Source of the DNA: Bradyrhizobiaceae bacterium
GTDB lineage: Bacteria > Pseudomonadota > Alphaproteobacteria > Rhizobiales > Xanthobacteraceae
Assembly: GCA_003963145.1 (NCBI GenBank)
Contig: RXJJ01000006.1
Location: 22,455 to 86,454 of the forward strand
Direction: 5' to 3'
Length of the DNA stretch: 64,000 nucleotides
Part shown: positions 8,055 to 16,842 of the stretch, in pieces
Numbering within the stretch: position 1 is the first letter of the stretch
Layout: each line of letters starts with the position of its first letter
Position numbers and translations under genes: made by a program
Notes under the pieces: model-generated
The model's input: only the letters and a program-made list of their open reading frames with translations
The model's database searches: none
What the model was told of the DNA's origin: nothing

Positions 8055-8360
8055 ATGGAAAATATCCAAGCTGGAACCAGTGATATTGAGTCGATCGTTC
8101 GCAGTGACGATCTTGCAAATCTTGTTGTTACATTCAAATCGGGCCAGCGCGCTTTTCTGGGTGCGGAAAAACTCAGGCTGGCCTGCAAATGTGCGCATTG
8201 TCTGCGCGCGCGGATTGACGGGCGTTTTCCGGAGGCTTTTCCCGGAATTGCTATCGTCGATTTGGGGCAGATGGGCTACGGCTTGAACATTGCCTTTTCC
8301 GACGGTCACACGCGTGGGATTTACCCGCTCGGCTATATCGTCGCGCTTTTGGAACCCTGA
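8055..8360 (+). CDS. DUF971 family protein
   Basis: 101-residue protein of the DUF971 family (also the N-terminal domain of gamma-butyrobetaine hydroxylase). The motif LRLACKCAHCLRA supplies CxxC-type cysteines, and the C-terminus has IAFSDGHTRGIYPLGYI, the family end motif. Stand-alone DUF971 proteins are often next to Fe-S scaffold or Mrp-type genes; here the neighbours are an exporter and a Crp/Fnr regulator, which gives no clear role. The length is normal for a stand-alone member. Confidence 0.83.
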   Translation: MENIQAGTSDIESIVRSDDLANLVVTFKSGQRAFLGAEKLRLACKCAHCLRARIDGRFPEAFPGIAIVDLGQMGYGLNIAFSDGHTRGIYPLGYIVALLEP

Positions 8361-8473
8361 AGAATTGCCCTTTTTAGGGGTTTTTAGGTTCATTTGTGGA
8401 GCAAGAAAAGCGCTCGCTGGCATGAGAATTGCTGCGTTCTTAGAATGGTTACAGGTCGGAGCGAGGAACGCAG

Positions 8474-9274
8474 ATGCTTGCGGAACAGAAAGCATTAACG
8501 TCTGTGGGACGAGGACCTGTGCGCGAAAGAAGTGTCAGCCGTTCCTCCACGTCCTCCTCACTGCTGCTCACCGAAAATGAACGACAGCTGGGCGGTCCGC
8601 CGTCGCTTCTTGAAAATCTGACCGCGCAGGAGCGGGAGGTCATACTCAGCCATGGCCGCCGACGCGTGCTGTATCGCGGGCAGACATTGTTCAATCAGGG
8701 ATCCCGTCATGACGGAATTTATCTGATCGAGACCGGACGCATCCGCGTTTTCTACATTGCGCCTTCGGGGCGGGAAATAACGCTCGCCTACTGGCATCCG
8801 GGCAATTTTGTCGGCGGTCCCGAGGTGTTCGGCGTAGGCGTTCATCAGTGGTCCGGAATCGCAACAAGCAACAGCAGTATTGTTCATCTGCCCGGCAAGG
8901 AGCTGCGCGTGCTTGCTGCGGAAGTGCCGGGCCTTGCGATCGGGCTCATTGAAGGCCTTGCCTTCAAGGGCAAATGCTATTCCGCACTGGCGCAGATGCT
9001 CGGGACGCGCTCGATCACGGAGCGTCTTGCGCATCTCCTTCTTCACCTGGTGGATTTGTATGGCGTCGACGACGAGGATGGCACCTTGATCGCAGCGGCG
9101 TTCACGCACGCCGATCTTGCCCACATGGTCGGAGCAACGCGGCAATGGGTGACGATTAGTCTTAAGCGCCTGCAGGACAAGGGGATCGTCAAAACCCGAA
9201 GGTCACAAATCATCATAGTTCGCAGGGATTATCTTGAAACGATGAAAGGACAGGGTGGCGATTCTGTCGCTTAG
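8474..9274 (+). CDS. Crp/Fnr-family transcriptional regulator
   Basis: 266 residues: a disordered Ser-rich N-terminal extension (1-40), a cyclic-nucleotide-binding-type sensor domain (about 50-165; LFNQGSRHDGIYLIETGRIRV) and a C-terminal winged helix (about 185-250; THADLAHMVGATRQWVTISL). No cysteine is present, so it is not an Fe-S FNR sensor. It is encoded 150 bp upstream of and in line with the ABC importer and redox genes and is the obvious candidate regulator of that cluster. A repeated motif AACTAATCGAC before two downstream transcription units could be its operator (inference). Confidence 0.88.
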   Translation: MLAEQKALTSVGRGPVRERSVSRSSTSSSLLLTENERQLGGPPSLLENLTAQEREVILSHGRRRVLYRGQTLFNQGSRHDGIYLIETGRIRVFYIAPSGREITLAYWHPGNFVGGPEVFGVGVHQWSGIATSNSSIVHLPGKELRVLAAEVPGLAIGLIEGLAFKGKCYSALAQMLGTRSITERLAHLLLHLVDLYGVDDEDGTLIAAAFTHADLAHMVGATRQWVTISLKRLQDKGIVKTRRSQIIIVRRDYLETMKGQGGDSVA

Positions 9275-9330
9275 TGCGCCGGATTTTTCATCGGGAATTG
9301 CACAACTCCTAAGCATTGAAAGTTTAAGGG

Positions 9331-9342
9331 AAACTAATCGAC
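9331..9342. promoter_or_regulatory. Repeated motif copy 1, upstream of the ABC importer operon
   Basis: AAACTAATCGAC, about 85 bp before the binding-protein gene. The 11-base core AACTAATCGAC recurs exactly at 12735-12745, and a weaker relative AACTAATTGC lies at 13702-13711. An inverted repeat AGTTT-N5-AAACT overlaps this copy. Possible site for the adjacent Crp/Fnr protein; inference only. Confidence 0.4.
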
Positions 9343-9425
9343 TGCCTAATCCAGTCCACGTTTGCGCCATGCAGGGCCTCGGCCAACTATGAGGAGCAAT
9401 GTCGGCTAAGAATTTGGAGGCAGTT

Positions 9426-10853
9426 ATGGCTCGTACAAAAGATCAGCGCGGAATATTCAGAATTATCTGTTTGGCAGCGTTGTTTGGTGCCGTCACGACG
9501 GCCGTTAAGGCCGAGACTCTGACGATCGGAATCGGAACTCAGGACACGACCACGAACACGGCGACAACCGGGATCGTTATTCGGGAATTGCATCTGCTGG
9601 AGAAATATCTCCCCAAGGACGGGAAATATGCCGGGATGCAGTACAGTTTTGACTGGCAGAACTTTACGTCCGGCCCGCCGCTCACCAATGCGATGGTCGC
9701 GAATAAGCTTCAGATCGGCGCGATGGGAGACTACCCGCTGGTCGTGAATGGATACACGTTCTCAAATAATCCCGAGAGCAAAAGCCGGCTGATCGCAGTC
9801 AGCGCCTACAGTCTTCAGGGCTCGGGCAATGGCATCGTGGTTCACAAGGACTCCCCGTACTTTGAACTGTCGGATCTGAAGGGCAAGGTCGTCAGCGTCC
9901 CGTTCGGTTCGGCTGCGCACGGCATGGTGCTGAAAGCGATGCAAGATCGCGGCTGGCCGGAAGACTACTTCCAGCTCGTCAGCCAGAGCCCTGAAGTCGG
10001 ATCGACCAATCTTCAGGAAAAGAAAATCGATGCCCATGCGGACTTCGTGCCGTTCGCAGAATTGCTGCCGTTCCGCGGCTTCGCGCGAAAGATCTTTGAC
10101 GGCGTCGAAACCAATCTGCCGACCTGGCATGGCGTAATCGTGCGAACCGATTTTGCGGAGAAATATCCGGAGATCGTGGTTGCCTACATCAAGGCGATCA
10201 TCGCCGCGGATGCCTGGCTTCGCGAAGACCCGGTGCGGGCCGCCGAGTCGATCGAGAAGTGGACCGGTACCAACAAGGAAGTCGTCTACATCTTCCTGGG
10301 ACCGGGCGGCAATATGACTGCCGATCCATCCATCAAGCCTCAGCTGATCGATGCCGCGGTTACAGATGTCGGTGTTCTTCAGAAACTCGGCAAGATGAAG
10401 GAGTTCGATCCCCATCAGTGGGTTGATGACCGCTATATCCGGCAAGCCTATGCAGATCTCCACATGGACTATGACGCGGCGGTCAAGAACACGAAGAACT
10501 ACGAAGTGAGTGGTGAAGACAAATTCTGCAAGAAGCCGATTACTGAGCCTCGCAAGGCAGGAGAAGTATGGGTCGACGGCGAGGGCGTTCAGCCGTTCAG
10601 CAGCGCCTATTGCACGCTTGGCGCCTATTCCGATTTCAAGAACAAGGGCAAGAAGATCAACGTGGCCTATGTGTTCGACACGGCGCGCGGAATCAAGCTG
10701 TTCGCCGACAAGGCCTATTTCGTGACGGGCGCGGAGAAGACCTCGCTTTCGCCCTTCCTTCTCAAGGGTGACGCCGAAGCTTTCGCGTCGAAGTCTGGTG
10801 GCAAGGTGATCAGCTTCGACGACGCGTTGAAGGCTGTTGGAGCTGGAGGCTGA
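9426..10853 (+). CDS. ABC transporter substrate-binding protein (nitrate/taurine type) with a NosL-like C-terminal domain
   Basis: 475-residue exported protein. A signal peptide (RTK n-region, hydrophobic core IICLAALFGAVTTA, cleavage near VKA-ET) precedes a SsuA/TauA/NMT1-type periplasmic binding domain (about 30-375). The last 90 or so residues are unlike that family: FCKKPI, then FSSAYCTLGAYSDF, KAYFVTGAEKT and GDAEAFASKSGGKVISFDD follow the pattern of NosL copper chaperones. I chose the ATG at 9426 (GGAGG five bases before, compact signal peptide); an ATG at 9399 would add nine residues. Its likely role is to deliver an organosulfur or similar anion to the permease encoded next. The ligand is unknown. 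Confidence 0.85.
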   Translation: MARTKDQRGIFRIICLAALFGAVTTAVKAETLTIGIGTQDTTTNTATTGIVIRELHLLEKYLPKDGKYAGMQYSFDWQNFTSGPPLTNAMVANKLQIGAMGDYPLVVNGYTFSNNPESKSRLIAVSAYSLQGSGNGIVVHKDSPYFELSDLKGKVVSVPFGSAAHGMVLKAMQDRGWPEDYFQLVSQSPEVGSTNLQEKKIDAHADFVPFAELLPFRGFARKIFDGVETNLPTWHGVIVRTDFAEKYPEIVVAYIKAIIAADAWLREDPVRAAESIEKWTGTNKEVVYIFLGPGGNMTADPSIKPQLIDAAVTDVGVLQKLGKMKEFDPHQWVDDRYIRQAYADLHMDYDAAVKNTKNYEVSGEDKFCKKPITEPRKAGEVWVDGEGVQPFSSAYCTLGAYSDFKNKGKKINVAYVFDTARGIKLFADKAYFVTGAEKTSLSPFLLKGDAEAFASKSGGKVISFDDALKAVGAGG

Positions 10854-10854
10854 A

Positions 10855-11778
10855 GTGAAGCTGACTGCGGTCCAGACCAATCCCTCGCTCTCGCCCGTGG
10901 GCGGGAGCGGGGCAGGAGCGGATAAAGCGGGTGCGGTGACGCCGTCGCCCGCGCCCTCCGCCTCGATATCGAATGGAGTCGTTCATTTGGCCTTGCGCTG
11001 GGCCAGATTGAATAAAGGACGCATTCGCGCCTTTATCATTGGAACGGTTTCCATCGCGGCCTTTGTCCTGGTCTGGCATCTTTTGACACTCTACCGTGTC
11101 AACTTCTTCGTCCGGTTTACAAACATCCCATCGCCGATGGATGTCTATGAGAGTTTCCGGCACGCCATTCACAGCCCAAAGTTCTTCACCCACGTGGCGT
11201 TGAGTTGCCGTCGGATTTTCATCGGCTTTTGTCTGGCTGCGGTCACCGCCGTTCCGTTGGGCCTGGTGATGGGACGCTTCCTGATCGTCGAGGAAATCGT
11301 TTTCCCGGTGCTCGAAGTTCTTCGGCCGATACCGGCGATTGCATGGGTGCCGATGTCGATCATGCTCTGGCCGACCAACGAGCAGAGCATCGTCTTCATC
11401 ACTTTTCTGGGATCGTTCTTTCCCATCCTCGTCAACACACTCCAGGGCATGGCAATGGTCGACCCTGTTCTGGTGCGGGCATCGCAATGCCTTGGCGCGC
11501 GGGAATTTGCGATTTTCCGTGAGGTGTATTTCCCGGCTTCGCTCCCGCATATTTTCACCGGCCTGACGGTGGGAATGGGAGTCGCTTGGGTGTCTCTGAT
11601 TGCCGCCGAGATGATTTCGGGCCAGTTCGGTATCGGCTACTTCACGTGGGAGGCCTACTCTCTGGTGCAGTATCCGGACATTGTGCTGGGAATGATTTGT
11701 ATCGGCATATTGGGTCTGGGATCGAGCCTTTTGATCCGGGCCATGGGACGGATTGCTATGCCGTGGAGCAAGGCATGA
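10855..11778 (+). CDS. ABC transporter permease (nitrate/taurine/sulfonate type)
   Basis: 307-residue inner-membrane permease of the BPD_transp_1 family, with the SsuC/TauC-like motif EVLRPIPAIAWVPMSIMLW and the ATPase-contact loop ASQCLGAREFAIFREVYFPAS. The first 45 residues are a Gly/Ala/Pro-rich cytoplasmic extension before the first transmembrane helix. I chose the GTG at 10855, two bases after the binding-protein stop and five after GGAGG; a TTG at 10837 is also in frame. The stop overlaps the ATPase start (ATGA). Part of a three-gene importer. Confidence 0.9.
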   Translation: MKLTAVQTNPSLSPVGGSGAGADKAGAVTPSPAPSASISNGVVHLALRWARLNKGRIRAFIIGTVSIAAFVLVWHLLTLYRVNFFVRFTNIPSPMDVYESFRHAIHSPKFFTHVALSCRRIFIGFCLAAVTAVPLGLVMGRFLIVEEIVFPVLEVLRPIPAIAWVPMSIMLWPTNEQSIVFITFLGSFFPILVNTLQGMAMVDPVLVRASQCLGAREFAIFREVYFPASLPHIFTGLTVGMGVAWVSLIAAEMISGQFGIGYFTWEAYSLVQYPDIVLGMICIGILGLGSSLLIRAMGRIAMPWSKA

Positions 11779-12650
11779 ACGACAGTCTGAATGGAGCCGG
11801 CCGCCGCGGGCGCGTCGATGTGAAGAACTTTGCATTGAGCTACGAGACGATCGATGGTTCGGTACAGGCGGTTTGCGACACAAATATCCATGTCGCGCCG
11901 GGCGAGTTTGTGTCCATCGTCGGGCCATCGGGCTGCGGGAAGTCGACATTTCTGAATGCCGTCGCGGGCTTTCTGAAGCCGACGCAAGGAGAGATTACGG
12001 TCGACGGAGAGGCCATCAAAGGTCCGGGTGCCGATCGTGGGATGGTGTTTCAGCAATATTCCCTTTTTCCCTGGAAGACGGTCGAGCAAAACGTCGAATT
12101 TGGAATGAAGATGAAGGGCGTGGGCAAGTCCAAAAGAGAACAGGCCGCCCGGACGCTCCTTGGACTCGCGGGTCTGGAAGCCTTTGCCAAACATTATCCC
12201 GACCGTCTGTCGGGTGGCATGAAGCAGCGCGTCGGCATTGTTCGCGCCCTGGCCACTGGCCCCAAGGTTCTGCTGCTCGATGAGCCCTTTGGTGCGCTCG
12301 ACGCGCAAACGCGAGTCATCATGCAACAGATACTCACCAACATGTGGCAGAGCCTCAAAATCTCCGTTCTCTTCGTCACCCACGATATCGATGAAGCGAT
12401 TTTCCTGTCAGACCGGGTGTATTGCATGACGGCCCGGCCCGGATCGGTCAAGGCGGAGATCGCGATTCCTCTCGAACGCCCGCGCCAGCAATCGATGATG
12501 ATGTCCTCGGAATTTCTTGCGTTGCGCCGGGGGCTGATGTCCCTCATTCGGGAAGAGAGCCTGAAGGCGATGGGCGGCGAAATTAACGATCTGGCTATGA
12601 ACGGTCTTAACATCGAGCTACAGGGACACTCGCTCGCCGACGTTCTTTGA
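11775..12650 (+). CDS. ABC transporter ATP-binding protein (nitrate/taurine/sulfonate type)
   Basis: 291-residue cytoplasmic ATPase of the SsuB/TauB/NrtD group. Walker [11 protein letters not shown]-loop QQYSLFPW, signature LSGGMKQR, Walker B VLLLDEP and switch histidine VTHDIDEA are all intact. An extra C-terminal tail of about 35 residues follows the usual end. It overlaps the permease gene by 4 bp and closes the importer operon; 196 bp separate it from the ferredoxin reductase gene. Confidence 0.93.
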   Translation: MNDSLNGAGRRGRVDVKNFALSYETIDGSVQAVCDTNIHVAPGEFVSIVGPSGCGKSTFLNAVAGFLKPTQGEITVDGEAIKGPGADRGMVFQQYSLFPWKTVEQNVEFGMKMKGVGKSKREQAARTLLGLAGLEAFAKHYPDRLSGGMKQRVGIVRALATGPKVLLLDEPFGALDAQTRVIMQQILTNMWQSLKISVLFVTHDIDEAIFLSDRVYCMTARPGSVKAEIAIPLERPRQQSMMMSSEFLALRRGLMSLIREESLKAMGGEINDLAMNGLNIELQGHSLADVL

Positions 12651-12734
12651 ACACGGACTTTAGCGAGATCGTTCTGACGGTCCGCGATCCGCGCAGCCAG
12701 CGTCAGACGGGCGGGATCAGATGGAAAAGATTGC

Positions 12735-12745
12735 AACTAATCGAC
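12735..12745. promoter_or_regulatory. Repeated motif copy 2, upstream of the ferredoxin reductase gene
   Basis: AACTAATCGAC, an exact 11-base repeat of the core of copy 1 (9332-9342), about 100 bp before the ferredoxin-NADP reductase start. GATT-N6-AATC forms a small inverted repeat around it. Its position upstream of separate transcription units of the same cluster suggests a shared regulator. Confidence 0.4.
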
Positions 12746-12846
12746 ACATCCTCCAATTCAATGATTGTCTGAAACGTGCTGTGGCTTGATGTTGCCATTC
12801 TCAGGCCGCATCAGATCGCGCGACCAACCAGCTTTCCGGGATTTTC

Positions 12847-13620
12847 ATGAGCGCCTTAAGAAAAGAAACTGTTTTGTCTGTTCGCCACTGGACGGATTCG
12901 CTGTTCAGCTTCACCGCAACCCGCGATCCCGGCTTCCGATTCCAGAATGGCCAGTTTGCCATGATCGGGCTTGAGGTCGACGGAAGACCGCTCCTGCGTG
13001 CTTACAGCATGGCAAGCGCCAACCACGAGGACGTTCTGGAGTTTTTCAGCATCAAGGTGCCCGAAGGGCCACTGACCTCGAAGCTGCAGAAAATTGAATC
13101 CGGCGACACGATCCTTGTTGGGCAAAAAGCGACCGGCACATTGATCACGGGAAATCTCTTGCCCGGGAAGCGGCTTCTTCTCCTCTCGACCGGCACCGGA
13201 CTGGCGCCGTTTGCGAGCCTGATCAAGGATCCGGAAATCTACGAGAACTTCGAGACTGTCATTCTGGCGCACGGCTGCCGCCAGGTGTCGGAACTCGCCT
13301 ATGGCGAACAGCTCGTCGCCAGTCTCGAAAACGATGAACTGTTCGGGCCGATGATCGAAGGCAAGCTGATCTATTATCCCACGGTGACAAGGGAGCCCTT
13401 CAGGAACCGGGGAAGGATCACAGATCTGATCGCATCCCAGAGCCTGTTCCGGGATATTTGTCAGCCGCCGCTCAACATTGAAACCGATCGCATCATGCTG
13501 TGCGGCAGCCCCGCCATGCTGGAGGATCTGCATAACATTTTCCTGAGCGACGGATTCAAGGAAGGCAACCACAGCGAACCCGGACATTTTGTGATCGAGA
13601 AAGCCTTCGTGGAACGGTGA
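12847..13620 (+). CDS. fpr: Ferredoxin--NADP(+) reductase
   Basis: 257-residue Fpr-type flavoenzyme that passes electrons between NADPH and ferredoxins. The FAD-binding motif is LLRAYSMASAN, the NADP-binding loop STGTGLAPFASL, and the C-terminus VIEKAFVER is close to the family's usual FVEKAFVE end. Its place between an importer and an AprA-like flavoprotein with two ferredoxins suggests it is dedicated to that chain: NADPH to Fpr to ferredoxin to flavoprotein, or the reverse. Enzyme class is certain, the dedicated role inferred. Confidence 0.93.
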   Translation: MSALRKETVLSVRHWTDSLFSFTATRDPGFRFQNGQFAMIGLEVDGRPLLRAYSMASANHEDVLEFFSIKVPEGPLTSKLQKIESGDTILVGQKATGTLITGNLLPGKRLLLLSTGTGLAPFASLIKDPEIYENFETVILAHGCRQVSELAYGEQLVASLENDELFGPMIEGKLIYYPTVTREPFRNRGRITDLIASQSLFRDICQPPLNIETDRIMLCGSPAMLEDLHNIFLSDGFKEGNHSEPGHFVIEKAFVER

Positions 13621-13701
13621 AACAAAATACCTGTCCGCGCATCATGCAATGGTTGGATTTTCGGTAAATTTGATGGCGGTGAGGAGTTTCGTTTTGCTGT
13701 C

Positions 13702-13711
13702 AACTAATTGC
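13702..13711. promoter_or_regulatory. Weak relative of the repeated motif, upstream of the AprA-like gene
   Basis: AACTAATTGC shares the AACTAAT half with the exact copies at 9332 and 12735 and then diverges. It lies about 85 bp before the flavoprotein start, a similar distance to the other two copies. On its own it would not be remarkable. Confidence 0.25.
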
Positions 13712-13791
13712 TATCGCGGGCAGCAATTTTGAATCATTCTGATGATGTCGATGAGCCGGATAAGGCTCGCTAGGATAGGGAAGGTTGAACG

Positions 13792-15534
13792 ATGGCAATG
13801 GATGAAATCGTCGACGGCATGTCGGAAGTGTCATGCGACGTGCTTGTCATCGGAGGCGGGACCGCTGGTCCGATGGCCGCGCTGAAGGCCAAGATGAAAA
13901 ATCCGAATGCAACGGTCGTTCTGCTGGAGAAGGCGAACGTCAAGCGCTCGGGCGCCATCTCGATGGGCATGGACGGTTTGAATAATGCGGTTATTCCGGG
14001 CTACGCGACGCCGGAGCAATATACCAAGGAAATTACGATCGCCAATGACGGCATCGTCGATCAAAAGGCCGTCTATAAATACGCGCAGAACTGCTACAAG
14101 ATCATCGAGGAGCTCGACAGTTTCGGTATCCGTTTTCTGAAAAATGAAAATGGCGACTATGCCGTCAAGAAGGTTCATCACATCGGCACCTACGTGCTTC
14201 CGATGCCGAATGGCGAGACGGTGAAGAAGGCGGTCTATCGTCAACTGCGACGCGCGCGGATCCTGATTTCGAACCGATATATGGCGACCCGCCTCCTGAC
14301 CTCGCCCGAGGGGCGCGTCGCCGGAGCGATCAGTGTCAATACGCGCACCGCCGAGATCCTTGTCTTCAAGGCGAAGTCGGTGATCCTGTGCATGGGCGCC
14401 GCCGGCCGCCTCGGCCTTCCGACGTCGGGCTACATGTTCGGCACCTATGAGAACGCGGCGAATTCGGGTGACGGTTATGCGATGGCCTATCACGCCGGCG
14501 CCGCGCTCGCGAACCTCGAATGTTTTCAGATCAACCCGCTGATCAAGGACTATAACGGTCCGGCTTGCGCTTACGTCGCGGGTCCGTTCGGCGCCTATAC
14601 CGCCAACAACGAAGGATCGCGGTTTATCGAGTGCGATTACTGGTCCGGCCAGATGATGCTCGAATTCTACAATGAACTTCAGTCGGGCAAAGGGCCCGTC
14701 TTCCTGCAGCTTCATCATCTTCACGAGAAGACGATCGAGGAGATCGAGTCGACGCTTCACAATGTCGAACGTCCGACACGAGGCCGCTTCCAGGAAGGTC
14801 GTGGTACTGATTACCGCCGCGAATCGATCGAGATGCATATTTCTGAGATCGGCTTTTGCTCTGGTCACAGTGCATCGGGCGTCTTTGTCGATGATTTCGC
14901 GCGAACCACCATACCCGGGCTTTATGCCGCCGGCGACATGGCCAGCGTGCCGCATAATTACATGCTCGGAGCGTTTACCAACGGGGCTGTCGCGGGCGAG
15001 GATGCGATGGAGTTCGCGGACAATCACGACTTCGCAAAGTTCGATGCGGCGGACATTGCTGTCGAGCGCGATCGGGTCATGGCGCCGACCAAGCGCGAGG
15101 ACGGCATCCCGCCCAACCAGATCGAATACAAGGCGCGCCGTCTTGTGAACGATTACCTGCAGCCGCCGAAGGTGACGCGCAAATTCGAGTTGGGTGCGCG
15201 TCGTCTGGCCGAAGTCCGCGAGGACATGGAGCAGCGGATGATCGCCAGAAATTCGCACGAATTGCTGCGCGCGCTCGAAACCCAATCCATTCTCGACTGC
15301 GCTGACATGGCCGTGTTCTCGTCGCTCTATCGCACGGAAAGCCGCTGGGGTCTCTATCACCTGCGGACCGATTATCCGGAGAAGGACAACGAGAACTGGT
15401 TCTGCCACTCGCTGCTGTCGAAGAAGGATGGCCGCATGACGGGCGAGAAACGCGAGGTTCAGCCCTATATCGTTCCGGTCGCGGACGACGAAAAAGATCT
15501 TTACGACAAGCAGCGCATTCGCGCGAGCGCTTGA
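13792..15534 (+). CDS. AprA-like FAD flavoprotein (fumarate reductase/adenylylsulfate reductase alpha superfamily)
   Basis: 580 residues. FAD Rossmann motif GGGTAG at 21-26, then VVLLEKANVKRSGAISMGMD, which fits the adenylylsulfate-reductase branch (AprA) better than succinate dehydrogenase. The second FAD contact is FARTTIPGLYAAGDMASVPH. A C-terminal helical part ends in a charged tail. The 77-residue ferredoxin encoded 23 bp downstream resembles AprB, so the pair probably forms a soluble two-subunit oxidoreductase. No sat (ATP sulfurylase), aprM or qmo gene is nearby, which argues against dissimilatory sulfate chemistry. Substrate unknown; something brought in by the neighbouring importer is the simplest guess. 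Confidence 0.85.
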   Translation: MAMDEIVDGMSEVSCDVLVIGGGTAGPMAALKAKMKNPNATVVLLEKANVKRSGAISMGMDGLNNAVIPGYATPEQYTKEITIANDGIVDQKAVYKYAQNCYKIIEELDSFGIRFLKNENGDYAVKKVHHIGTYVLPMPNGETVKKAVYRQLRRARILISNRYMATRLLTSPEGRVAGAISVNTRTAEILVFKAKSVILCMGAAGRLGLPTSGYMFGTYENAANSGDGYAMAYHAGAALANLECFQINPLIKDYNGPACAYVAGPFGAYTANNEGSRFIECDYWSGQMMLEFYNELQSGKGPVFLQLHHLHEKTIEEIESTLHNVERPTRGRFQEGRGTDYRRESIEMHISEIGFCSGHSASGVFVDDFARTTIPGLYAAGDMASVPHNYMLGAFTNGAVAGEDAMEFADNHDFAKFDAADIAVERDRVMAPTKREDGIPPNQIEYKARRLVNDYLQPPKVTRKFELGARRLAEVREDMEQRMIARNSHELLRALETQSILDCADMAVFSSLYRTESRWGLYHLRTDYPEKDNENWFCHSLLSKKDGRMTGEKREVQPYIVPVADDEKDLYDKQRIRASA

Positions 15535-15557
15535 GAGCGGACAACAGGAGATAAGAT

Positions 15558-15791
15558 ATGCCGTTGGCAAGTTATCAGACGTCCGTCCCGGTGGTCGTGG
15601 ACGACGACAAGTGCATCGCCGATAAAGGCTGCACCGTATGCGTCGACGTATGCCCTCTCGACGTGCTTCGTATCAGCGACATGACGAAGAAGGCTTATAT
15701 GGCCTACGACGAATGCTGGTATTGCATGCCGTGTGAGGCGGATTGCCCGACCGGAGCCGTTACCGTGAACATTCCGTACCTGTTGAGGTAA
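15558..15791 (+). CDS. AprB-like 2[4Fe-4S] ferredoxin
   Basis: 77 residues with two four-cysteine sets: Cys19, 25, 28, 32 and Cys53, 56, 59, 63, each ending in CP. The six-residue gap in the first set and the motif CWYCMPCEADCPTGA in the second match the N-terminal cluster domain of adenylylsulfate reductase beta subunit; the longer C-terminal tail of true AprB is absent. It should carry electrons to the FAD of the flavoprotein encoded just upstream. A GGAG ribosome-binding site precedes the start. The HEAT-repeat gene begins 2 bp after its stop. Confidence 0.9.
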   Translation: MPLASYQTSVPVVVDDDKCIADKGCTVCVDVCPLDVLRISDMTKKAYMAYDECWYCMPCEADCPTGAVTVNIPYLLR

Positions 15792-15793
15792 TA

Positions 15794-16771
15794 ATGGGCG
15801 GGCCGTTCGAATCCTATGACGATCTGGAAGACGCCGACGAGCGTCTTCAGGTGGACGATCCCGGCGAGCGCCGGGTCGCTGTCATCGCGCTTGCCAATTC
15901 CGGCGATCCGGCGGCAGTTGGGCATCTTGCGAAACTTGTCACCGATATCGATGACGGTGTCCGTCAGCAGGTTGCAATTGCATTCGGGGAATTCGATGGT
16001 CCGGAGACGGCTGCGGCACTTGTCAAGCTGCTGGTCGATCCTGAGCAGAAAGTTGCGTCTGCCGCGGCCGATAGTATGGCCGAGCTGAAGGATCCGCTTT
16101 GCGCAGACGTCATTATTCCACTGGTGACGCATGGCCATGCGTTTGTACGAATGGCCGCGCTCCGATCTTTGAAGGAGCTTCGGCGCAAGGATACGCTCAA
16201 GCCCGCGCTCGAGGCTCTTCAGGATCCTGATGCTTCCGTTCGGGTTCAGGCCATCGGTGTCATTGGCTTTCTCAAAATCGAGGAATCGATACCTGCTCTG
16301 ACGGCAGCAACGGACGATAACGATCCCTACGTTCGCCGCGCTGCGGTCAGTGCACTTGCATTCTCGAAGATGAAGCCGGCTGCCGAGGCGATCACAAAGG
16401 CGCTGAATGACAGCGACTGGATGGTGCGCGAAATGTCGGCGGAGACGCTGGGCCAGAATGCGAACGGGCCGATCGCCATAGATGCTCTTATCCATGCTCT
16501 TGATGACGATTTCTGGCAGGTGCGTCTGAAATCCACGCGAAGCCTGGGGCGGATGAAGGTTTCCAAAGCCACCTTGCCGATCTGCAAGGGGCTTTCCCAC
16601 GAGCAGGCCAATCTCCGCAAGGAGAGCGCGGCGGCATTGGGGGAGATTGCCGATCCGGCGGCGCAGCCATTTCTGGAAGAAGTTGTGGACGATCTCGACC
16701 CTGAAGTTCGCAAGAATGCCAGGTGGGCGTTGCAGCAGATCGCCTCGCGTAGCAGCCGGGCGAGTTCCTGA
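15794..16771 (+). CDS. HEAT-repeat protein (PBS-lyase-like repeats)
   Basis: 325-residue soluble protein built almost wholly from about nine HEAT-like helical pairs of 30-31 residues, recognisable by recurring patterns such as DPGERRVAVIALANSGD, DPDASVRVQAIGVIGFLK and DDFWQVRLKSTRSLGRMK. Such proteins are scaffolds or, in the phycobilin lyase group, cofactor-handling factors. The start at 15794 is two bases after the ferredoxin stop, which implies coupled translation with the flavoprotein and ferredoxin. The likely role is assembly factor or structural subunit of that complex. No catalytic motif is seen. Confidence 0.85.
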   Translation: MGGPFESYDDLEDADERLQVDDPGERRVAVIALANSGDPAAVGHLAKLVTDIDDGVRQQVAIAFGEFDGPETAAALVKLLVDPEQKVASAAADSMAELKDPLCADVIIPLVTHGHAFVRMAALRSLKELRRKDTLKPALEALQDPDASVRVQAIGVIGFLKIEESIPALTAATDDNDPYVRRAAVSALAFSKMKPAAEAITKALNDSDWMVREMSAETLGQNANGPIAIDALIHALDDDFWQVRLKSTRSLGRMKVSKATLPICKGLSHEQANLRKESAAALGEIADPAAQPFLEEVVDDLDPEVRKNARWALQQIASRSSRASS

Positions 16772-16842
16772 AATACGCGCTGCGCTTCCGATAGAGCCTC
16801 CATCACCGCGCACATCGTTTCCGAGCGAACGGAGAACGAACG

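Noticed and set aside
9762..10880. 372-codon open frame antisense to the substrate-binding protein gene
   Set aside because: No family features; a by-product of GC-rich codon usage opposite a certain gene.
13831..15570. Long open frame (579 codons) antisense to the AprA-like gene
   Set aside because: It mirrors the coding strand's codon bias, has no recognisable domain, and the plus strand encodes a clear flavoprotein with cofactor motifs.
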